Part shown: piece after piece, positions 23,891 to 32,297 of the stretch | How positions within the stretch are numbered: the stretch's first letter is position 1 | Layout: the number at the start of each line of letters is the position of its first letter | Assembly: GCF_900101045.1 (NCBI RefSeq) | Contig: NZ_FNFN01000016.1 | Coordinates: forward strand, 1 to 44,883 | DNA: 44,883 bases | Reading direction: 5' to 3' | Source of the DNA: Nocardioides sp. YR527 | Lineage (GTDB): Bacteria > Actinomycetota > Actinomycetes > Propionibacteriales > Nocardioidaceae | Notes under the pieces: model-generated | Database searches by the model: none | Told to the model about the DNA's origin: nothing | What the model saw: only the letters and a program-made list of their open reading frames with translations | Program-made: the position numbers and the translations under genes

Positions 23891-25228
23891 TCAGATGACC
23901 GGCAGCATCCGGGAGCGCTCGTAGGCGGTCACCTGCTCGCGGTAGGCGGCCCACTCGGCGCGCTTGTTGCGCAGGAAGAAGTCGAAGACGTGCTCGCCGA
24001 GGGTCTCGGCGAGGAGCTCGGAGTCCTCGGCCATCCCGATCGCCTCGTCGAGGTTCTCCGGCAGCGGATCGATGCCGAGGCTCTTGCGCTCGCGCTCGGT
24101 CAGCGCCCACACGTCGTCCTCGGCCTCGCGCGGCAGCTCGTAGCCCTCCTCGATGCCCTTCATGCCCGCGGCCAGGATCACGGCGAAGGCCAGGTAGGGG
24201 TTGCAGGCGGCGTCGAGGGACCTGACCTCGATGCGGGTCGACTGGCCCTTGAGCGGCTTGTACATCGGCACCCGGACCAGCGCCGAGCGGTTGTTGTGAC
24301 CCCAGGCGACGTGGGCCGGCGCCTCTCCCCCGCCGATCAGGCGCTTGTAGGAGTTGACCCACTGGTTGGTCACCGCGGTGATCTCGCCGGCGTGACGGAG
24401 TACGCCGCCGATGAAGCTGCGCCCGGTCTTGGAGAGCTGGTATTCGGCGCCCGGCTCGTAGAACGCGTTGGCGTCGCCCTCGAACAGGCTCAGGTGGGTG
24501 TGCATGCCCGAGCCCGGGTGCTCGGTGAACGGCTTGGGCATGAAGCTGGCCCAGATGCCCTGGCTCAGCGCCACCTCGCGGATGACTGTACGGAAGGTCA
24601 TGATGTTGTCGGCGGTGCTCAGCGCGTCGGCGTAGCGCAGGTCGATCTCGTTCTGGCCCGGACCGCCCTCGTGGTGGCTGTATTCCACCGAGATCCCCAT
24701 CGCCTCCAGCATCGTGATCGCCTCACGCCGGAAGTCGGCACCCATCGACTGGGCGGTGTGGTCGAAGTAGCCGCTGGAGTCGACCGGGGTCGGCTCGCTG
24801 CCGTCCCTCGGGTTGTCCTTGAAGAGGTAGAACTCGATCTCCGGGTGCGTGTAGAAGGTGAAGCCCTTCTCCGCGGCGTTGGACAGGGTGCGCTTGAGCA
24901 CGTAGCGCGGGTCGGCGTAGGACGGCGAGCCGTCGGGCATCACGATGTCGCAGAACATCCGGCCGGTGGACGGGCCGTCTGCACGCCACGGCAGGATCTG
25001 GAACGTGCTCGGGTCCGGCAGGGCGAGCATGTCGGCCTCGGTCACCCGGGCGAACCCCTCGATCGCGCTGCCGTCGAAACCGATGCCCTCCGCGAAGGCG
25101 CTCTCGAGCTCGGCCGGAGCCACCGCGACCGACTTCAGATAGCCGAGCACGTCGGTGAACCACAGCCGCACGAAACGTACGTCCCGCTCTTCGAGTGCCC
25201 GGAGCACGAAGTCCTGTTGCTTGCCCAT
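23891..25228 (-). CDS. glnA: Type I glutamine synthetase, GlnA2-like
   Basis: A 445-residue glutamine synthetase (glutamate + NH3 + ATP). Catalytic landmarks are GFDGSAIEGFARV, the metal-binding EIEFYLF, HHEGGPGQNEIDLRY, GSGMHTHLSLFEG and NNRSALVRVP. The adenylylation loop reads EDDVWALTERE, with Trp near 374 in place of Tyr, and the short C-terminus matches M. tuberculosis GlnA2 (446 residues) rather than GlnA1. It is therefore unlikely to be switched off by GlnE. A TAGTGT box at 25235-25240 ends 6 nt before the ATG, consistent with a leaderless message. Confidence 0.93.
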   Translation of the reverse strand: MGKQQDFVLRALEERDVRFVRLWFTDVLGYLKSVAVAPAELESAFAEGIGFDGSAIEGFARVTEADMLALPDPSTFQILPWRADGPSTGRMFCDIVMPDGSPSYADPRYVLKRTLSNAAEKGFTFYTHPEIEFYLFKDNPRDGSEPTPVDSSGYFDHTAQSMGADFRREAITMLEAMGISVEYSHHEGGPGQNEIDLRYADALSTADNIMTFRTVIREVALSQGIWASFMPKPFTEHPGSGMHTHLSLFEGDANAFYEPGAEYQLSKTGRSFIGGVLRHAGEITAVTNQWVNSYKRLIGGGEAPAHVAWGHNNRSALVRVPMYKPLKGQSTRIEVRSLDAACNPYLAFAVILAAGMKGIEEGYELPREAEDDVWALTERERKSLGIDPLPENLDEAIGMAEDSELLAETLGEHVFDFFLRNKRAEWAAYREQVTAYERSRMLPVI

Positions 25229-25234
25229 GCGTGA

Positions 25235-25240
25235 ACACTA
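25235..25240 (-). promoter_or_regulatory. Candidate -10 box of a leaderless glnA transcript
   Basis: TAGTGT on the minus strand, with six nucleotides before ATG 25228. Only 6 nt separate box and codon, and no ribosome-binding site is seen. Confidence 0.45.
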
Positions 25241-25288
25241 ACGGTCCGACGTTACGGCTGAGACCTCCGCGCCACGCCGTGGCCGGGC

Positions 25289-25480
25289 TCAGCCTCTGGG
25301 ACCCTTGAAGATCGAGATCACCAGGGCGACCCCGAACCCCGCCAGCGCCGCTCCGAGGACCGACCACGCGGTGCTCGTGCCGCCTCCGCCGAGATAGCCC
25401 ATGCCGGTCAGCGCCAGCGCTCCTCCGGCAAGGAGGAGCACCGCAGCCACCAGGAGTCCAAGAGCCTTACCCACAGTCAT
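25289..25480 (-). CDS. Small two-helix membrane protein
   Basis: A 63-residue protein with two hydrophobic segments (ALGLLVAAVLLLAGGALAL and SVLGAALAGFGVALVISIF) separated by a glycine loop, and a basic KGPRG end. The ATG at 25480 removes an upstream frame that lacks hydrophobic character. I do not recognise a family. It lies between glnA and the SatD-linked membrane gene, 22 nt after the latter's stop on the same strand, so it may be the last cistron of the SatD operon. Confidence 0.6.
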   Translation of the reverse strand: MTVGKALGLLVAAVLLLAGGALALTGMGYLGGGGTSTAWSVLGAALAGFGVALVISIFKGPRG

Positions 25481-25502
25481 GACACCGCAATCTAGCCTCG
25501 GG

Positions 25503-26249
25503 CTAGGTGATGACCAGGGCAAGGGTCACCAGCGAGGTCATCCAGGAGACGAAGCTGCCGACCAGGAAGTATTCGGTCACGTCGTTGATGCTCGGCCCGT
25601 CGTTCCCACGGAACGACTGCAGCTCCGGCCAGCGGATCAAGCCCTTGGCCGCGACCACCAGGCCGGCGGCGGCGAGGTTGCCGGTGAGACCGAGCCCGAA
25701 GATCGTCAGCCGCTCGAGCGGGCCCAGGAGCCGGCCACCCTTGAGGTTGTTGCCGTCGACACCGTCGAGCGGGTTGGCCACCTTGGCGACGTCGAGGACG
25801 AGCTGCACCACGACGTTGCCGGTCGAGACCTGGACCAGCAGGCCGCCGAAGACGAGCAGCACGGCCTCGGGGCGCGCCGACTCGACCCAGACCCAGGGCG
25901 CCTGCTCCGCCCAGGCAGCGACCGGTCCACCGACCTCACCTGCCACCGGGGCCAGCAGGATCCCGACGAAGATCGTCCCGCCGAGCAGGGCCAGCGGAAT
26001 CCCCGGCCGGGGGTTCGCGTCGGAGCCCTCGGGCGGGTGGGCCAGGAAGCCCCACAGCACCGTGATCCCGGCGATCACGATCACCGCCGCCAGGTCACCT
26101 CCGAAGAGAGCCGAGAGCAGGCCGAAGGCGATCACCGCGACCGCCCCGATCGCCTCGGGAACCCAGCGGATCCGCTTGAGCGGGTCGAGGAGCGAGTGGG
26201 CGAAGTCGACCGTCCCGATCCCGATCAGGAGCAGCGCTATCCAGCTCAT
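25503..26249 (-). CDS. SatD-associated multi-pass membrane protein
   Basis: A 248-residue integral membrane protein with roughly seven hydrophobic helices. The C-terminal part (NLAAAGLVVAAKGLIRWPEL, then VTEYFLVGSFVSWMTSLVTL) resembles the end of DUF3307-type proteins that accompany SatD in other genomes. In streptococci satD lies in an operon implicated in acid tolerance and secretion, but no biochemical role is established. Its ATG overlaps the stop of a 12-codon reading frame that itself begins on the SatD stop, so translation is probably coupled to SatD. Confidence 0.7.
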   Translation of the reverse strand: MSWIALLLIGIGTVDFAHSLLDPLKRIRWVPEAIGAVAVIAFGLLSALFGGDLAAVIVIAGITVLWGFLAHPPEGSDANPRPGIPLALLGGTIFVGILLAPVAGEVGGPVAAWAEQAPWVWVESARPEAVLLVFGGLLVQVSTGNVVVQLVLDVAKVANPLDGVDGNNLKGGRLLGPLERLTIFGLGLTGNLAAAGLVVAAKGLIRWPELQSFRGNDGPSINDVTEYFLVGSFVSWMTSLVTLALVIT

Positions 26250-26284
26250 GCCGCCGCCTCGCCTGCTCGCCGACGCTCGCTCAT
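26246..26284 (-). other. 12-codon micro-ORF linking satD and the membrane gene
   Basis: ATG at 26284 forms ATGA with the SatD stop. The frame (MSERRRAGEAAA) ends in a TGA that forms ATGA with the ATG of the membrane gene at 26249. Whether the peptide itself matters is unknown; the frame may simply carry ribosomes across the 31-nt gap. Confidence 0.4.
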
Positions 26285-26916
26285 CGGACCTCCCCCAGAA
26301 GCTCGTCGGAGCGCACGATCACGGCGATGCCGTCGCGGCGGACGCGCTGGGATACCGCGGAGGGGGTGATGTCGAGCTCGGCGGCGATGGCCTTCTGAGA
26401 CATGGCGGAGAGCATGCCAGAAAGCACCGACACCGAGGACCGATCCAGGCGAGAAAAGAGCTCGTCGCGGGAGATGATCGCGGCGTTGATCGCGGCCGGG
26501 TCCGGCCCGCCCGCGTCTTCGGCGGGCTGATACCAGGTCCGTACGCTGCGAGAGGCCGCCTTGTTCTCGGCGTTCTCGGCGGTCTCGATCGCCGCCCGAG
26601 CGGACCACCACCCCGGCCCGTCCTCGACCCGGGGGTCGTCGCGGAGCACCCGGGTCTCGCCCCAGCCGATGCCGTGGCGTACGCCGACCACGGGGTCGAG
26701 CGCGATCCGCAGCCGGAACGTGGCCCGGATCGCGGCGCCGACGGTCTCGAAGGCTCCCTGGTACTCATCCCCGACCGTGATCCGCAGCGGCGTGACCGGC
26801 TGCCACTCCCGGTTGATCCCCTCGATCGCGTCGGCGAACGCCTCGTGGACCTTCGCGCGGTCGGACTTGGTGCGCGAGCCCACGAGGTCGCCGATCACGG
26901 TCGCCACTGACGTCAT
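26281..26916 (-). CDS. SatD-family protein with C-terminal helix-turn-helix
   Basis: A 211-residue SatD-family protein. ATVIGDLVGSRTKSDRAKVH is the family N-terminus, VTPLRITVGDEYQGAFETVG the central motif, and GPGWWSARAAIETAENAENK the Trp-Trp segment. Residues ~165-200 (LSAMSQKAIAAELDITPSAV, then SQRVRRDGIAVI) form a recognisable helix-turn-helix, suggesting DNA binding. A perfect inverted repeat overlaps its promoter (26926-26954), so self-repression is likely. It heads the unit with the membrane gene. Confidence 0.85.
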   Translation of the reverse strand: MTSVATVIGDLVGSRTKSDRAKVHEAFADAIEGINREWQPVTPLRITVGDEYQGAFETVGAAIRATFRLRIALDPVVGVRHGIGWGETRVLRDDPRVEDGPGWWSARAAIETAENAENKAASRSVRTWYQPAEDAGGPDPAAINAAIISRDELFSRLDRSSVSVLSGMLSAMSQKAIAAELDITPSAVSQRVRRDGIAVIVRSDELLGEVR

Positions 26917-26925
26917 ATGAAGATC

Positions 26926-26954
26926 ATACCTTCATTCTCACGTGATGAAGGTAT
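26926..26954. promoter_or_regulatory. Inverted repeat overlapping the satD promoter
   Basis: ATACCTTCAT (26926-26935) and ATGAAGGTAT (26945-26954) are perfect 10-bp inverted arms with a 9-bp spacer. On the minus strand the arm nearer the gene contains the start of a TATGAT -10 box that ends 6 nt before the satD ATG. A bound dimer would cover the promoter. A shorter TATGA-AGA-TCATA repeat (26916-26928) adjoins it. Confidence 0.75.
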
Positions 26955-26987
26955 TTGATTCACTTGATACGAATGAAGCGAGGAGGT

Positions 26988-27617
26988 TCAGCCGGCGACC
27001 ATCGCGGTCGCGCCCGGCCCGGTGAGTTCGTCCGGCCCCACCTGCCGCCCGGACAGCGCGAGCACGATCGTGATCGCGGTGCCCCGGACCTCCGGCCCGC
27101 TTCCGATCACCGTGTCGGCATCGGTGGCCACAAGGCGTACGCGCTGGGCTCGCTCCTTGCCACCGCCCCACTTCAGCGAGGTCTTGGCCAGGTAGCCCAG
27201 CGCCGTGACGACATGCTCGACCGGGTAGTCGCGCCGCAGTCCCAGCGGACGCCGGATGTCCTCACCATGGGCGAACTCCTCGACCAGGCGGGTGGCGAGC
27301 GGGGCCGGCGGAGTGGCGGTCAGACCGGCGACCTGGCGGTACGCCGCCAAGGTCTCGGCCGGATCCTCGGCGCGCTCCCGGTCGACACCCGTTTGGTTGT
27401 CCCGGTCGAAGTCGCCGCGCGCGGCGATCATGCGGCGTACGAACCCCAGCCGGGTCGTCGTCGAGACGTCGACCATGTGGGCGAGCACGTCGTGGACGGT
27501 CCACCCCACGCACAGCGACGGCGTCGCCCACTGTGCCGGGGCGAGGGTCTCGAGGTCTCGGATCAGCGCCTGACGCTCGGCGTGTACGACGGACCAGACC
27601 AGGCTCTTGGACGACAT
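26988..27617 (-). CDS. Maleylpyruvate isomerase-type / mycothiol-dependent DinB-like protein
   Basis: A 209-residue four-helix-bundle protein of the actinobacterial mycothiol-dependent maleylpyruvate isomerase family. Metal-ligand His candidates are seen in GWTVHDVLAHMVDVSTTTRL and EEFAHGEDIRRPLG. The second half (TDADTVIGSGPEVRGTAITI) is the usual C-terminal MDMPI domain. The ATG at 27617 (MSSKSLVW) is chosen over a longer start without homology. The family transfers or removes mycothiol, but the substrate cannot be assigned. It sits between satD and a MerR gene, 52 nt from the latter. Confidence 0.82.
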   Translation of the reverse strand: MSSKSLVWSVVHAERQALIRDLETLAPAQWATPSLCVGWTVHDVLAHMVDVSTTTRLGFVRRMIAARGDFDRDNQTGVDRERAEDPAETLAAYRQVAGLTATPPAPLATRLVEEFAHGEDIRRPLGLRRDYPVEHVVTALGYLAKTSLKWGGGKERAQRVRLVATDADTVIGSGPEVRGTAITIVLALSGRQVGPDELTGPGATAMVAG

Positions 27618-27669
27618 GATCAGGACGCTACCGCGACCCCGGACCCCACGCCCCGGCATCAGGGACCCG

Positions 27670-28464
27670 CTACCTCACCGGCTGCTGCAGCTCCGTGACC
27701 CAGGCATCCTGGTCCTCGGGCATCTCGAGGTAGATCTCGCGGCAGGGTCCGGCGAACTCGAGCCCGGCGTCGGAGACGTGGCGGGACAGCTCCTGCCAGG
27801 CCTCGCTGATCCCCGTCATCGGGCCGCGGTAGATCGCGGTGACCGCGCGGTCGTGTGCCGGGACGGTGCCGAGCTCGAGGCCGTCGACGGCCCTGCCGCC
27901 GAGCTCGGCTCCGGCACCGAACGACATCCCGTCGCCGAGGGCGTCGTACCAGCCGATCGCCGGCCCGGACGGTTCGATCCCGGCAGCCGCGAACGCGTCG
28001 TAGACACGCCCGAAGAGGGGGCCGACGCGGCGGCCGACCTCGTCGACGTCGTCGACGTGGTCGGTGAGCTGGGTGAGACTGAGGGCCGCGAGCGGCTTCT
28101 CGGTGTAGGTGAGGGTGGACATGGCATCTCCTTCCAACAGTCGAAGACGTCGCTCCACCTCGCCGAGGCGCCGGCCGTCGGCCTCGATCTGAACGCGCAG
28201 CTCGTCGCGGCGCCGATGAAGCAGCGCAGCGAGCTCGCCCGGCGTACGGCCCTCGTCGAGCAGGTCACCGACCTCCTCGAGCGAGAACCCCAGCGACCGG
28301 AACGCGACCAGTGCGTCGGCCCGAGCCAGCAGCGCCGGCTCGTAGAACCGGTAGCCGCTGTGCGGGTCGACACGGGAAGGCGAGAGCAGGCCGAGGGAGT
28401 CGTAGTGCCTCAGCATGCGCACCGACACCCCGGCGAAGCGAGCGAAGTCTCCGATACTCAACAT
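27670..28464 (-). CDS. MerR-family regulator with GyrI-like effector domain
   Basis: A 264-residue regulator. Residues 1-70 are the MerR winged helix (LSIGDFARFAGVSVRMLRHY, then SGYRFYEPALLARAD). A coiled-coil linker (RRDELRVQIEADGRRLGEVE) leads to a GyrI/BmrR-like ligand domain from about 115 that contains IGWYDALGD and IYRGPMTGISEAWQEL. Such proteins bind small cationic or aromatic compounds and activate efflux or detoxification genes. The target may be the downstream mycothiol-dependent-type enzyme on the same strand. Confidence 0.9.
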   Translation of the reverse strand: MLSIGDFARFAGVSVRMLRHYDSLGLLSPSRVDPHSGYRFYEPALLARADALVAFRSLGFSLEEVGDLLDEGRTPGELAALLHRRRDELRVQIEADGRRLGEVERRLRLLEGDAMSTLTYTEKPLAALSLTQLTDHVDDVDEVGRRVGPLFGRVYDAFAAAGIEPSGPAIGWYDALGDGMSFGAGAELGGRAVDGLELGTVPAHDRAVTAIYRGPMTGISEAWQELSRHVSDAGLEFAGPCREIYLEMPEDQDAWVTELQQPVR

Positions 28465-28504
28465 GACGCCATCAGCCCATCGCCTGACACCGTGTGAGGG
28501 TCAA

Positions 28505-30529
28505 CTACTCCACCGGAACCCGGGCCTCGATCTCCGCGAGCCAGGCGGCCGGGGAGGCGTCCGAGGGCATCCGCCAGTCGCCGCGGGGCGACATGGTGCC
28601 GCCGTTGTGGACCTTCGGCCCGTTGGGCAGCGCCGAGCGCTTGAACTGGTTGGCGAAGAAGCGCTTCACGAACACCTCGAGCCAGGCGCGGATCTCCTTC
28701 ATCTCGTACGCCGCCCGCTTGTCCTCGGGGAACCCCGGGGGCCACTCGCCGGCCTCGACGTCGTGCCAGGCGTTCCAGGCCAGGAAGGCGATCTTCGAGG
28801 GCGAGAACCCGTTGCGGACGGTGTGGAAGAGGGTGAAGTCCTGCAGTGCGTACGGGCCGATCTTCTGCTCCGTCGACTGCAGCTCCTCCCCCGGCACGAG
28901 CTCGGGCGAGATCTCCTGGTCGAGGATCTCCTGGAGGACATCGTCGGCGGTGCCGTCGAACTGCTCGGTGGTGATCACCCAGCGGATCAGGTGCTGGATC
29001 AGGGTCTTCGGCACGCCCGCGTTCACGTTGTAGTGCGACATCTGGTCGCCGACGCCGTAGGTGGCCCAGCCGAGCGCGAGCTCGGAGAGGTCGCCGGTGC
29101 CGAGGACGATGCCGCCGCGCTGGTTGGCGATGCGGAAGAGGAAGTCCGTACGCAGCCCCGCCTGGACGTTCTCGAAGGTGACGTCGTAGACCGGCTCGCC
29201 GTCGCCGGCCGGGTGGCCGATCTCCTTGAGCATCTGGGTGGCGGTGGGGCGGATGTCGAGCGTCTCGTAGGTCGTCCCGAGCGCCTCCATCAGCTGGATC
29301 GCGTTGGACCTGGTGTCCTCGGAGGTCGCGAAGCCGGGCATCGTGAACGCCAGGATGTCGCTCGCCGGCCGCCCCAGGCGCTCCATCGCCTTGGCGGCGA
29401 CGATCAGCGCATGGGTGGAGTCGAGCCCGCCGGAGACGCCGACGACGATCTTCGTGTCCGGGCCGATCGACTGGAGCCGCTTCTCGAGCCCGGAGACCTG
29501 GATGTTGTAGGCCTCGTAGCACTCCAGCGCGAGCTTGTCGGGGTCGTCGGGGACGAACGGGAACCGGTCCACCTTGCGCCGCAGCCCGTCGCCGGTCAGC
29601 GGCGGCGCCAGCTCGAACTCGATCTCGGCATGGAAGGTCGCCTCGGCCCGGCGGTTGTCGTCGAAGGTGCCCTGCCGGATCCGCTCGGCGCGGATCCGCT
29701 CCAGGTCGACGTCGACCACCGTGCGCCGCGGCCCGTCGGGGAACCGCTCGGTCTCCCCCAGCAGTTCGCCGAGCTCGTACGCCATCGTCTGACCGTCCCA
29801 GGACAGGTCGGTGGTCGACTCGCCCTGGCCGGCGGCGGTGTAGACGTACGCCGCCAGGCACCGGGCGGAGGCCGATTGGACCAGGAGGCGGCGCGCGTCG
29901 GAGCGGCCCACCGTGATCGGGCTGGCGGAGAGGTTGAGCAGCACGGTCGCGCCGGCCAGCGCCGCCTTCGCGCTCGGCGGCACCGGGACCCACATGTCCT
30001 CGCAGACCTCGACGTGGAAGACGAGATCCTTGACGTCGGTGCACCGGAAGAGCAGCTCGTTGCTGAGCGGCACCTCCTCGCCGCCGAGCATGATGGTGCC
30101 GTCGGCGCCGTCGCCCGTGCCGTACCACCGCTTCTCGTAGAACTCGCGGTAGGTCGGCAGGTAGGTCTTGGGCACCACGCCGAGCACCTCGCCGCCGTGG
30201 ATCACGACCGCCGTGTTGAGCACCCGGTCGCCGTGGCGCAGCGGGGCGCCGACGACGATCACCGAGAGCAGTTCCTCGGAGGCCACCACGATCGCGCTGA
30301 TCGCGGCGTGCACGGCGTCGAGGAGGGTCCGCTGCAGGACGAGGTCGTCGATCGAGTAGCCCGAGAGGCACAGCTCAGGGAAGACCGCGACCGCGACTCC
30401 CTCGTCGGAGCACTCTCGGGCCTGCGCGATCACCTCGCGCGCGTTGGCCGCCGGGTCGGCGACGGAGATCGGGATGGTGCACGCCGCGACCCGCGCGAAG
30501 CCATGGGAGTAGGCGGAGTAGAAGTCCAC
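28505..30529 (-). CDS. nadE: Glutamine-dependent NAD+ synthetase
   Basis: A 674-residue two-domain enzyme that makes NAD from nicotinate adenine dinucleotide, ATP and glutamine. The N-terminal nitrilase-type glutaminase has the triad Glu52 (FPELCLSGYS), Lys121 (VPKTYLPTYREFYEKRW) and Cys176 (VEVCEDMWVP), at the same numbers as in M. tuberculosis NadE. The C-terminal synthetase has the PP-loop VGVSGGLDST and GTGDLSELALGWATYGVGDQ. The gene is complete and, on the minus strand, precedes the MerR gene. Confidence 0.97.
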   Translation of the reverse strand: MDFYSAYSHGFARVAACTIPISVADPAANAREVIAQARECSDEGVAVAVFPELCLSGYSIDDLVLQRTLLDAVHAAISAIVVASEELLSVIVVGAPLRHGDRVLNTAVVIHGGEVLGVVPKTYLPTYREFYEKRWYGTGDGADGTIMLGGEEVPLSNELLFRCTDVKDLVFHVEVCEDMWVPVPPSAKAALAGATVLLNLSASPITVGRSDARRLLVQSASARCLAAYVYTAAGQGESTTDLSWDGQTMAYELGELLGETERFPDGPRRTVVDVDLERIRAERIRQGTFDDNRRAEATFHAEIEFELAPPLTGDGLRRKVDRFPFVPDDPDKLALECYEAYNIQVSGLEKRLQSIGPDTKIVVGVSGGLDSTHALIVAAKAMERLGRPASDILAFTMPGFATSEDTRSNAIQLMEALGTTYETLDIRPTATQMLKEIGHPAGDGEPVYDVTFENVQAGLRTDFLFRIANQRGGIVLGTGDLSELALGWATYGVGDQMSHYNVNAGVPKTLIQHLIRWVITTEQFDGTADDVLQEILDQEISPELVPGEELQSTEQKIGPYALQDFTLFHTVRNGFSPSKIAFLAWNAWHDVEAGEWPPGFPEDKRAAYEMKEIRAWLEVFVKRFFANQFKRSALPNGPKVHNGGTMSPRGDWRMPSDASPAAWLAEIEARVPVE

Positions 30530-30585
30530 ACCCGGAGTCTAGGTGCTGGCCGGCATCCCGATCCCGCCACCGACCGCGTACGACC

Positions 30586-31653
30586 TCAGGACAGGTCGCG
30601 GATGCGGATGTTCCGGTAGGAGACCACGTCTGGGGTGCTGCCGTGCGCCTGGACCCCGACGTGACCGGTCAGCCCTCGGCTGCTGGAATCGGGGTCGTTG
30701 GGACGACCGGGGAACGGCAGCCCGGGCAGGTTCTCGAACTCGTTGATCACGACACCGTTGCGGATCACGGTGTACTGCTGCCCGACGACGCGGATCTCGA
30801 GGTCGTTCCAGGTGCCCTTCGGGGTCGGCCGCGCCTGGGCCAGGGTGAGGTCGGCGAAGCCGTAGATCGACCCGGTCTTGCGGGGGTCGTTGCTGCCGCC
30901 CTCCGGCGAGTCGTTGACCTGGATCTCATGGCCGCAGTTGACCGCGATCCAGGACAGGTTGCCGGTCTCGCTGCCGTTGAACGTGGTGGGGCATCCCTCG
31001 ACCGGACCCCACAGCTCGGGGAAGCGCACCTGGACGCCGCTGTTTCCACGGGCCGCACCGGGCGCGTCGTCGCGGAACTGCAGTCGCAGCGAGAAGTCGC
31101 CGTACTCCCGTTCCGGGTACCACAGGGTTCCGAACCCGCCACCCGCGCCGGCACGGCTGCGGATGGTGCCGTCCGGCACCAGGTCGAACCCACCGTCTCC
31201 GGCGTACGCCCAGTCACCGAAGGAGTCGGCCGAGCCGTCGAAGAGCACGTCATAGCCCTCGACCTTGCCCACCTGCGATCGGGCTGCGGCGGACCGCAGC
31301 CGGCTGGCCTCGGCTCGCGTCACCTCACCGGTGGCGACCAGATCGGCGGTGACGCCGCGGACGTGCGTCACGAAGGCCCCGTGGGTCCGCCATGTCCGCT
31401 CGTCGTCGATGACGTCGTTGATGGTGCAGCCGGAGCGCAGGGTGCTGTTGGCGACGCCGGTGTCGAGATCGAGGAAGACCACGCTCGTGCGGGCATCGGG
31501 CGCCGGACAGGTCGCGGCCGTCGAGGGTGTCTCGGCACGAGTCGCGGCGGCGGCTCCGATCGGACCGCCCAGGCACAGGGCGGTGATCCCGAGGACAGCC
31601 GACCCGACGGCGAGCCGGGTCCGCGTGCGGCGTGTGGAGGGGAAGCGAGACAT
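30586..31653 (-). CDS. Secreted DUF1080 (3-keto-disaccharide hydrolase-type) protein
   Basis: A 355-residue exported protein. The Arg-rich N-terminus and hydrophobic stretch (LAVGSAVLGITALCLGG) form a signal peptide. A linker domain (SGCTINDVIDDERTWRTHG, then FVTHVRGVTADLVATGEVTR) common in actinobacterial secreted carbohydrate proteins precedes a DUF1080 beta-sandwich (YDVLFDGSADSFGDWAYAG, ARGNSGVQVRFPELWG and RPTPKGTWNDLEIRVVG). DUF1080 domains include 3-keto-glycoside hydrolases. The substrate is unproven. A promoter with TTGAAA and TAGCAT boxes lies 53-82 bp upstream. Confidence 0.85.
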   Translation of the reverse strand: MSRFPSTRRTRTRLAVGSAVLGITALCLGGPIGAAAATRAETPSTAATCPAPDARTSVVFLDLDTGVANSTLRSGCTINDVIDDERTWRTHGAFVTHVRGVTADLVATGEVTRAEASRLRSAAARSQVGKVEGYDVLFDGSADSFGDWAYAGDGGFDLVPDGTIRSRAGAGGGFGTLWYPEREYGDFSLRLQFRDDAPGAARGNSGVQVRFPELWGPVEGCPTTFNGSETGNLSWIAVNCGHEIQVNDSPEGGSNDPRKTGSIYGFADLTLAQARPTPKGTWNDLEIRVVGQQYTVIRNGVVINEFENLPGLPFPGRPNDPDSSSRGLTGHVGVQAHGSTPDVVSYRNIRIRDLS

Positions 31654-31705
31654 CGAGACTCCGAACGTCGGGACGCCGAATGAGATGTGATGCGCGTCAC
31701 GCCGG

Positions 31706-31735
31706 ATGCTAGTGTCGACAGTCGCCGACTTTCAA
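31706..31735 (-). promoter_or_regulatory. Sigma70-like promoter of the DUF1080 gene
   Basis: On the minus strand TTGAAA (31730-31735) and TAGCAT (31706-31711) are separated by 18 nt. The start site would lie near 31699, about 46 nt before the ATG at 31653. It is the best -35/-10 pair in the window. Confidence 0.65.
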
Positions 31736-31748
31736 CCGTTCCTGAACG

Positions 31749-31773
31749 ACTTTCGCGGATAATCTTCGAAAGT
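31749..31773 (-). terminator. Weak hairpin after the GNAT gene
   Basis: ACTTTCG (31749-31755) pairs with CGAAAGT (31767-31773) around an 11-nt loop, 12 nt past the GNAT stop. There is no T-run, so it is only a candidate. Confidence 0.35.
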
Positions 31774-31784
31774 GGTCTTCCAGG

Positions 31785-32255
31785 TCAGCCGGCCGAGCGC
31801 TCCATCACGATCTCCTCCGGACCGTCGTCGATGGGGCTGGGAACCGTGGCGGACTCCACGAAGCCGAGCTTCTCGTAGACGGCGTGGGCGCGGTCGTTGC
31901 CGACGAGGTGGGTGAGGCGCACGGGCAGGTCGCCGGCGCGGGCGATCACCTCGCTCAGCAGCGCGCTGCCGGCGCCGGAGCCCTGGGAGTCGGGCAGGAC
32001 GTACAGCTTCCAGAGCATCAGGTGGTCCTCGAAGACCGAGTAGGAGGCCATCGCGACGACCCGGTCCTCGACCTCGGCGACGAGGACGGTGCCGGCCCCG
32101 ATCCCGGGGAGCACCGCGTCCGGGATCCACCACTTGGCGATGCCCTCCTCGACGTACGCCTCGCCGGTGATCGGCGGGTATGTCGCCCGCCAGGTCGTCA
32201 CGCCGACGTGGATCACCGCGTCGAGGTCCTCCGCCGTCGCCTGTCGCACCCGCAT
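31785..32255 (-). CDS. GNAT family N-acetyltransferase
   Basis: A 156-residue acetyltransferase. MRVRQATAEDLDAVIHVGVT is the typical start, WKLYVLPDSQGSGAGSALLS is motif A with the acetyl-CoA loop Q-x-x-G-x-G/A, and NDRAHAVYEKLGFVE is motif B. The acceptor is unknown. A TATCGT box (32263-32268) ends 7 nt before the ATG at 32255, suggesting a leaderless transcript. It is divergent from a second, unrelated GNAT gene 54 bp away. Confidence 0.88.
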   Translation of the reverse strand: MRVRQATAEDLDAVIHVGVTTWRATYPPITGEAYVEEGIAKWWIPDAVLPGIGAGTVLVAEVEDRVVAMASYSVFEDHLMLWKLYVLPDSQGSGAGSALLSEVIARAGDLPVRLTHLVGNDRAHAVYEKLGFVESATVPSPIDDGPEEIVMERSAG

Positions 32256-32297
32256 GGACGCGACGATAACCAGGAGCGTCGGGGCTGTCGCTCCGTT

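Noticed and set aside
20032..23898. Plus-strand 1288-residue frame opposite glnE and the amidotransferase
   Set aside because: Antisense shadow in high-GC DNA; the minus strand encodes two clear enzymes.
28415..30619. Plus-strand 734-residue frame opposite nadE
   Set aside because: Antisense of a complete NAD synthetase with intact active sites.
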